Source: Emmonsiellopsis sp. PD_33 (Eukaryota > Ascomycota > Eurotiomycetes > Onygenales > Ajellomycetaceae). From it: a stretch of 64,000 nucleotides of DNA. Positions within the stretch are counted from its first letter, which is position 1. Each line of letters starts with the position of its first letter. This document shows positions 59,101 through 64,000 of the stretch, piece by piece. The position numbers and the translations under genes were made by a program. The stretch lies in NCBI GenBank assembly GCA_032988165.1, contig JANTQF010000043.1, positions 114,260-178,259 of the forward strand, given 5' to 3'. The notes under the pieces are model-generated. The model did no database searches. It had not been told where the DNA came from and saw nothing but the letters and a program-made list of their open reading frames with translations.

Positions 59101-59660
59101 CGAGCCGATGAGTCAACAAGTGGCGTCCCTGGCGATTCGCTGACTGGGTTTGGAGACGAGTCTTTTCCCGACGCATGTGCTTCGGCGAGCTTGGAAGGAG
59201 GTTGACCATTTGACTTTGAAAGTTTGGCTTTTGTTTCCCTTGACGAGGGCGAGGGCGATCTTGATATCCATGGCTTCCGGGCCAGATTCGCGAAAGCACT
59301 GGATACAGATCGTGGTTTAGGAGGCGGTTCTACAGACCCTCTGGCATTTTCTGTACGTTGTGTCGGGGCATCTGGACTTCCACTGGCGGGTAAAGTGGGG
59401 AGCGGATCCCTTGCCTTGGATTTGCCCTTTGATAGATGGAGAGAAGATCGGCGTAGGACTTCTTTCCCCGTCGTGATGCTGTCCTGGTTAAGCTTGGCTT
59501 GTTTTTCTATAGAGTGGGCGAGGTTGGTCTCTGAAAATGTCCGTTTTACTTGGGAGGCATCTTCGTGGTGTTCGAGGCTTGGGAGGTGGTTATAGCTAGC
59601 AGAACGGGGAAACAGCGGCGAACTGGAGTCATTGTCGGTCCCCGCAGAAGGATCAGGCAT
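56158..59660 (-). CDS. DUF1765 (UPF0592-type) protein
   Basis: Exons 59660-58819, 58768-57185 and 57133-56158 give 1,133 residues, with both junctions in frame. The first intron ends at CTGACGAAACTAG, not at the nearer TAG, because only the former keeps the frame and restores the family-like run LWSVFRGLDADFQKFQSKSSALKSNVIRSSLLTFF. The N-terminal 250 residues are Ser/Pro/Lys-rich and disordered. The central 550 residues are helical (for example WWTGLLEVLNGRN, DKMSMRQTPASLVTFSGKTCAYAFFFCPG). The C-terminal part has Ser/Asp-rich spacers and ends VEIPILGVESFRK. It matches the conserved fungal DUF1765 proteins, such as fission-yeast UPF0592 members, of unknown function. Single locus, housekeeping context. 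Confidence 0.85.
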
Positions 59661-60919
59661 TCTCGAGAAGAATATCGACCGTTTAACGAGGAGATATTGA
59701 AAGTGCCCGAGAAGGATCGAGGGTTCGGAGCTCAGCGGGACGAAGGAGAGACCAGCTCTCCGCAGAGAAGGCTTCTGGAGAACCGCAGCACAAACACCAT
59801 TGGCAGACTCGGGAGAGCTCTACACACAAACGAGAGCGAGGTTCCTTCTTGGGACTTGAATTCGATGCGTGGATGGAGGAAATAGGTAGCGACTGCGGTG
59901 TGTAGAGCAGGGAAAGCGAGGGACAAGAGGAACAGGCTGATGGCCATACAACGGAATAGTTAGAGAGACGAGCTTGGAGGGAGACGGGATACGGGGGAAT
60001 TAAACAGACCTGTAGAGAAAGCCCTGCAGCAAGAGGCAGAAGGACTCTCTGTTCACGGCCTTGCAGCTGGCAGGACGGGGGGTCAATTAATGGCAGCCAT
60101 GAGGTTTAACTAGTAGTTGCGGCAGGGCTGGGTGCATGCAGTCAAAGAACGCGGAGGGGCGTAGGAGTTAAAGACAGGCTGCGGCAACGGCAGATAACGA
60201 GGAATAAAGAATGAGAACAAGAAGAGAAGAAGAAGAAGAAGAAGAAGAAGAAGAGAGAGGAGAGGAGGAGGAGAGGAGGAGAGTGAGGCCAGGGCGTGGA
60301 GGAAAAGCAGCCGCGAGCGAGGGCAGAAGTTGGCTTTGGCGTGTTTGAGCCGCACACCATCGAGCACCGCCCACAGCTCTGGTGGAATTAATTACGGCCA
60401 GAATATTTATTCGCCACGGCCTGCAGTTAAATAGTGCAACGGACTATTTGATTCCTCCTGCTCGACTCGGGATCGCCCTGCACTTCTCGTGGTTGTCTCT
60501 TGGGCCTCTACACGCAGCACTAGAGTCGAGCGATGATGTTTTCTCTCAGCCTCAACTAACTACAGACCACAAGGTATCCATTCTCTGCTTGAGATGCGGT
60601 GGTCGAGGCGGATCTATTGATAGATCTGACGATACGACTCTCCATCACCATCCTCACCATCATGACGCCTTCCGTCATCTCCGCCCGCTAAGCACGCATC
60701 ACTGGGGTCTCCGATCGAGCTAATATACCAAAAAGACGGGATTTATTACTGCTAAACTATCCGAAGGTTACCCTCGCCCAGCGCCACAGTGCCCAGAGGC
60801 CAGTCCCCGCCCCAAATCCGGCACACACGAACCTCGTTGTTAGTTAGGGAATTTTTGCGTCCGGAAAGACGGGGCTGTGGCTGCAAAAACATGGAGACCA
60901 AGATACTTCTTGGAGGGGC
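59661..60919. other. Intergenic, DUF1765 promoter
   Basis: Promoter and leader of the DUF1765 gene, with a GAA microsatellite at 60226-60252. No gene is supported. Ends at the presumed transposon target site. Confidence 0.55.
60226..60252. repeat. (GAA)9 microsatellite
   Basis: Nine tandem GAA units, part of a longer purine tract in the DUF1765 upstream region. Confidence 0.9.
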
Positions 60920-61001
60920 TTAGGGCCTGTTTACCATGTCAACACGGATCAGGCCCGATTTGAGTCCAACGAGTGGGGCGTAATCCGTTACGGCGAATAT
61001 A

Positions 61002-61019
61002 GCGCGCGCCGGCGCGCGC
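61002..61019. repeat. 18-bp GC palindrome near the transposon left end
   Basis: GCGCGCGCCGGCGCGCGC is perfectly self-complementary and lies about 80 bp inside the presumed element end, upstream of the Myb-like gene. A subterminal binding site for transposon proteins is possible. Confidence 0.6.
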
Positions 61020-61187
61020 CACCAATCTATTCCCTTTGTAGTATTCAAATCGTCGATGACACTCACCGCCTCCCACCGCCTTTCACCGCTCGCGAAGATC
61101 TCGTGTGGATTTAAACATGCGTTCTGTTCATCCGTAGTTATCTTCCTTCATCGTTTTCATCGTTTTTGTGCCTATACCACTGCAAAA

Positions 61188-62357
61188 ATGGCGGAAAATC
61201 AGCCTTCCATCTCATTCCTCATTACCCCCGACGATGGACCAACTCAAAACAGCAGCAATGACACGGTTCTCAGTGATTGGCAGCCAACACAGTCATCAGA
61301 TCTTACCTATTTGACGCCCGAAACACCTGTATCCGCCCGCCCAACTGCCCCGCTGTCGCCCGTAACAGCCTCCCAACTCATTCCGGATTCTCAACAAGTC
61401 AGTGATTCTCAAACCGCCACTCGTGTTTCCTGGGATCCCCGTATGGAGGAAGCACTTTTGAATGGATTCATCACGGCGCAACGCGAGGGTCATGCGTCAG
61501 ATAACGGCAATTTCAAACCTCGGGGTTGGGCCATCGCAGTTGATGCCGTCAAGGCAATTACCACACAGGATGTCAAGAAACCTAGATGTGTTGCCCGGTG
61601 GAAGAAGATCAAAAGGATATGGAGTCTCTGGCTTAAACATCAGAGCCAAATATCAGGTTGGACATGGGATCCCGTGCTTGAAACATATGTCACAGAACCA
61701 GAGATCATGGACGAATATTTTCGAACTCACCCTGAGATGCAAATTTTTCGCCATCGCGGTCCTCCACACCGAATTCTATTGGAACAGATCCTTACCGGCC
61801 AGATGGCAACGGGGTCATACGCCGTCAGCCATACTACTCTTGTTCAGCGGCAGCGAAATCGTCCAACTGAGCAAGATAACTACGGTGGAGACGACGGAGA
61901 CGACGGAGACGACGGAGACGGCGGAGACGGCGGAGAAGGCGGAGACGGCGGTGACAGGGAAGGTAATAGAAATTCTCCCTTACCCCCGCGAACGGCCCTT
62001 GGTAAACGCAACGCAGCTGGGGGAGATTCTCGTTCTATAGTGAGGAAGAGATCTCGCGGTGGCGGTCTTGCGGATAGCGTTGGAGACCTAGGAGAGAGGT
62101 TAGTTGAATCTGCAGAGGTTCAAGCACATACGCTGCGTGCAACAGACCTTTTCCTTGCAGAGGTGCAGGAGGTTCTCCCTGAGGAATGGAAGGAAGATGA
62201 TGGGGGTGAAAGAAGAATTCCATTTGATCGCTATGTTGATATGTTGGACATTTTTAATAGCGCTCGGAACTGCCAGGTGTATATATCTATGCATAAACGA
62301 TCCAGACTGGATGAGAGAAGGACCTGGCTGTTGAAAAAGATGAATTCAATGGAGTAA
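61188..62357 (+). CDS. Harbinger Myb/SANT-like DNA-binding partner protein
   Basis: A 389-residue frame starting MAENQPSISFLITPDDG. The ATG at 61188 sits in a good context (CAAAAATGGC), and the upstream in-frame ATG at 61056 adds a segment without similarity. Residues about 85-200 resemble the Myb/SANT-like domain of Harbinger second proteins: WDPRMEEALLNGFITAQREG, then RCVARWKKIKRIWSLWLKHQ, SGWTWDPVLETYVTEPEI and YFRTHPEM. A GGDDGDDGDDGDGG low-complexity run follows, then a basic patch (RKRSRGGG) and an acidic helical C-terminus. In plant relatives this protein carries the transposase into the nucleus and to the element ends. No introns or stops break it. Confidence 0.85.
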   Translation: MAENQPSISFLITPDDGPTQNSSNDTVLSDWQPTQSSDLTYLTPETPVSARPTAPLSPVTASQLIPDSQQVSDSQTATRVSWDPRMEEALLNGFITAQREGHASDNGNFKPRGWAIAVDAVKAITTQDVKKPRCVARWKKIKRIWSLWLKHQSQISGWTWDPVLETYVTEPEIMDEYFRTHPEMQIFRHRGPPHRILLEQILTGQMATGSYAVSHTTLVQRQRNRPTEQDNYGGDDGDDGDDGDGGDGGEGGDGGDREGNRNSPLPPRTALGKRNAAGGDSRSIVRKRSRGGGLADSVGDLGERLVESAEVQAHTLRATDLFLAEVQEVLPEEWKEDDGGERRIPFDRYVDMLDIFNSARNCQVYISMHKRSRLDERRTWLLKKMNSME

Positions 62358-62866
62358 GATGGTGGGTATAGAGGTCTTTGAGGCCTGCGAGGCGTGGGAC
62401 TTGTGGAAATTTGATTGATTTGACTCACCTGACTGCGTGTGCCCTAAGCCCTATGTGGTTTTTATAAGCGTAGAGACTGACAGTGGGATTCATTCACTAC
62501 CTTTTACCGTGTTTTTACTCATATCTGCAGTTCATCTCCTGTAAAAATGGTAATCTATCGCTGTATTCATGGTATAGATTACAATGTTGTAATCTATTAG
62601 CCAATCAGTGGACTTTCCTACCTAACCTCCCCACACAAAAAGTGGTGATGTTTTATAACCACTGAATTTCAGCTGAATTTCAAGATTTTGGTAATTTATC
62701 CGAAAATTCCCCCTATATCTAGATACATTCAGGAATCATATAGAAAAATCTCGCGTCTCCCAGCACTTAGCCACCAAGTTCTCACTCGCTTAGCTACCAC
62801 ACTATCGCACTATCCCTTCTACTCGCCACCTTTCTCAGTCATTCAACGGCCACTTCCTTACACCAC
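62358..62866. other. Intergenic inside the transposon
   Basis: AT-rich spacer between the convergent transposon genes. A short sequence TTCAGCTGAATTTCA (62666-62680) contains a 10-bp palindrome TTCAGCTGAA. No gene. Confidence 0.55.
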
Positions 62867-64000
62867 TCATCCTGCCTGCAGGCTGTTTTGACTCGCATTC
62901 CACATTGCCTCAGCTATTTGATTTCGTTTCTGCACCATGTAAGCATTTGCCCCCCGGTCTGCGGTATTTCGCGATTCTCCGCGAGTTTCTGGCTGTTCTT
63001 GAACGGGAAGAGGCTCATTTTCATCCACAGTTTCGCCGTGTTGGTTCATGAAGTTATGGAGAGCTGCAAGTGCATATACCAATGCAACCTGAGTCTCAAT
63101 ACTGAATCCCTCGCCACGGTTTGAATATATTCGAAATCGGCGTTTGAATATGCCAAAAACCCGCTCTATTGCACTCCTCATACCCGCATGGCGAAGGTTA
63201 AACAGTTCCTTCGCGTCCTTCGGTCGGAATTCCACTTTTGCGAACTCCTTGAGGTGATATCGAACGCCAGAATACGGTGAGAGGATAGCTGGATTCCTTT
63301 GCGGATAGCCTGCATCTGACAGAAAATAACAGTCAAGTGGCACATTGAATCCATCCCTCTCTGCAACCCCCAATACATTGGCGTCATGAGCAGACCCTTC
63401 CATTCCGGCGTATATATAGGTAAAGTTCAGTTCAAAATCGCATGTTGCAAGAACATTCTGTGAGATCCATCCTTTCCGATTACGCCATGAAGGTTGCTGA
63501 CTTGTTGGTATAGAGATAGGTAAATGCGTCCCATCTATCGCTCCTATACAGCCTTTAAAGAAGGGCCACCGTCTGGGGTTGCCACTGAGTGCTTTCTCGC
63601 TATATTCGATGGTGGGGATCCGGACGACTTTTTCGTATAAAAGACATAGGCCTTCAAGAACTTGATGAAACACCCTATATAATTTGGTGAGTATTTCTTT
63701 GTCATACTTACATTGAATGTACCGACTTCGAAATGTACTGACTTCGAGATGGTAGCAGTTGAATGTTGAAAAGTCTCCGCCGCGTTCCGATATGACACCC
63801 CCTGCGCTACGATATATATAAATATCAACACCTTCTCCTCAAGTGCCATAGCGGTCGGCCGATCGGATTCATATATGTCTGAATTGATCCGTAGCCAGTC
63901 AACAAGCTGTTTGAACGTCTCTACGTTCATTCGAGTGAGATTTTGAAGCCGTTGGCCGTGGGTGTGCGGATCGATCAACTCGTCGGTGAAGAACTTCCCT
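62867..64000 (-). CDS. PIF/Harbinger DDE transposase (partial at window edge)
   Basis: Exon 1 runs from beyond 64000 down to 63743, and exon 2 from 63674 to the stop at 62867. The intron uses a GTCAGT donor and a TATATAG acceptor and restores ATISK-VFHQVLEGL, as in related transposases. The helix-turn-helix-like N-terminus (LEEKVLIFIYIVAQGVSYRNAAETFQHSTATISK in two parts) precedes the DDE_4 nuclease: first Asp in GAIDGTHLP, second Asp in FLSDAGYP, and Glu in SAIERVFGIFKRRF. No stop or frameshift is present, so it may be active. The first residues are outside the window. Confidence 0.9.

Larger units (their letters stand above)
60920..64000. mobile_element. PIF/Harbinger-type DNA transposon (left part)
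   Basis: The element holds the two genes that define PIF/Harbinger transposons, a Myb/SANT-like protein and a DDE transposase, in convergent orientation. The presumed left end is TTA (60920-60922, target duplication) followed by GGGCCTGTTTACC, a start typical of Harbinger inverted repeats. The matching right repeat is not in the window, so the end call is inferred. Both genes look intact, so the copy may be young. Confidence 0.75.

Noticed and set aside
1..64000. CRISPR array, rRNA operon, bacterial-type operons or prophage
   Set aside because: None seen; the introns, PKS architecture and tRNA intron show eukaryotic nuclear DNA.

Overview
The window is fungal nuclear DNA from a filamentous ascomycete, most likely the order Eurotiales (Aspergillus/Penicillium type). 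This is an inference. It rests on short 50-90 bp introns with GTRNGT donors and CTRAY branch sites, on an elongation factor 1-alpha gene split by five introns, on an AzgA-type purine transporter, and on the style of the polyketide synthases. Nearly all genes were rebuilt by joining exons across visible splice sites; the coordinates give the whole coding span and the exons are listed in each entry.

Layout. 1-5.4 kb holds housekeeping genes: the 5' end of efr3, Mediator subunit med31, and a cytochrome-b5 fusion sphingolipid desaturase. 5.4-8.8 kb is a gene desert. 8.8-33.1 kb is a compact secondary-metabolite cluster of five genes: a non-reducing polyketide synthase (NR-PKS: SAT-KS-AT-PT-ACP-TE), a Zn2Cys6 regulator, an FSH-type serine hydrolase, a DHA2-type MFS transporter, and a highly reducing polyketide synthase (HR-PKS: KS-AT-DH-ER-KR-ACP, no methyltransferase core). 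34-59.7 kb returns to housekeeping genes: pal1, azgA, a tRNA-Gly(GCC) with an intron beside a truncated copy, nse3, an ankyrin protein, RPC11, tef1, an AIM21-like gene and a DUF1765 gene. From 60.9 kb to the window edge lies a PIF/Harbinger-type DNA transposon with an intact-looking DDE transposase and its Myb/SANT-like partner. Its right end is outside the window.

How the cluster probably works (inference). The HR-PKS builds a reduced chain without C-methylation. The SAT domain of the NR-PKS takes this chain as starter, and the NR-PKS extends and aromatises it and releases it through its TE. This pairing, and both protein lengths (about 2.4 and 2.1 thousand residues), resemble benzenediol (resorcylic or dihydroxyphenylacetic acid) lactone systems. 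No oxidative tailoring enzyme is present. The hydrolase could edit or off-load chains and the MFS protein could export the product.

The most notable signal is regulatory. The promoter of the regulator gene and the divergent MFS/HR-PKS promoter share an identical 19-base block built on a perfect 16-bp palindrome, CGG-N10-CCG. In both places it is followed by TTCGCCCGG. The MFS/HR-PKS promoter also carries a dense array of CGACCG half-sites, and a weaker related element lies in front of the NR-PKS. This looks like a self-contained cluster operator, probably read by the cluster's own Zn2Cys6 protein, and I have not seen it described.
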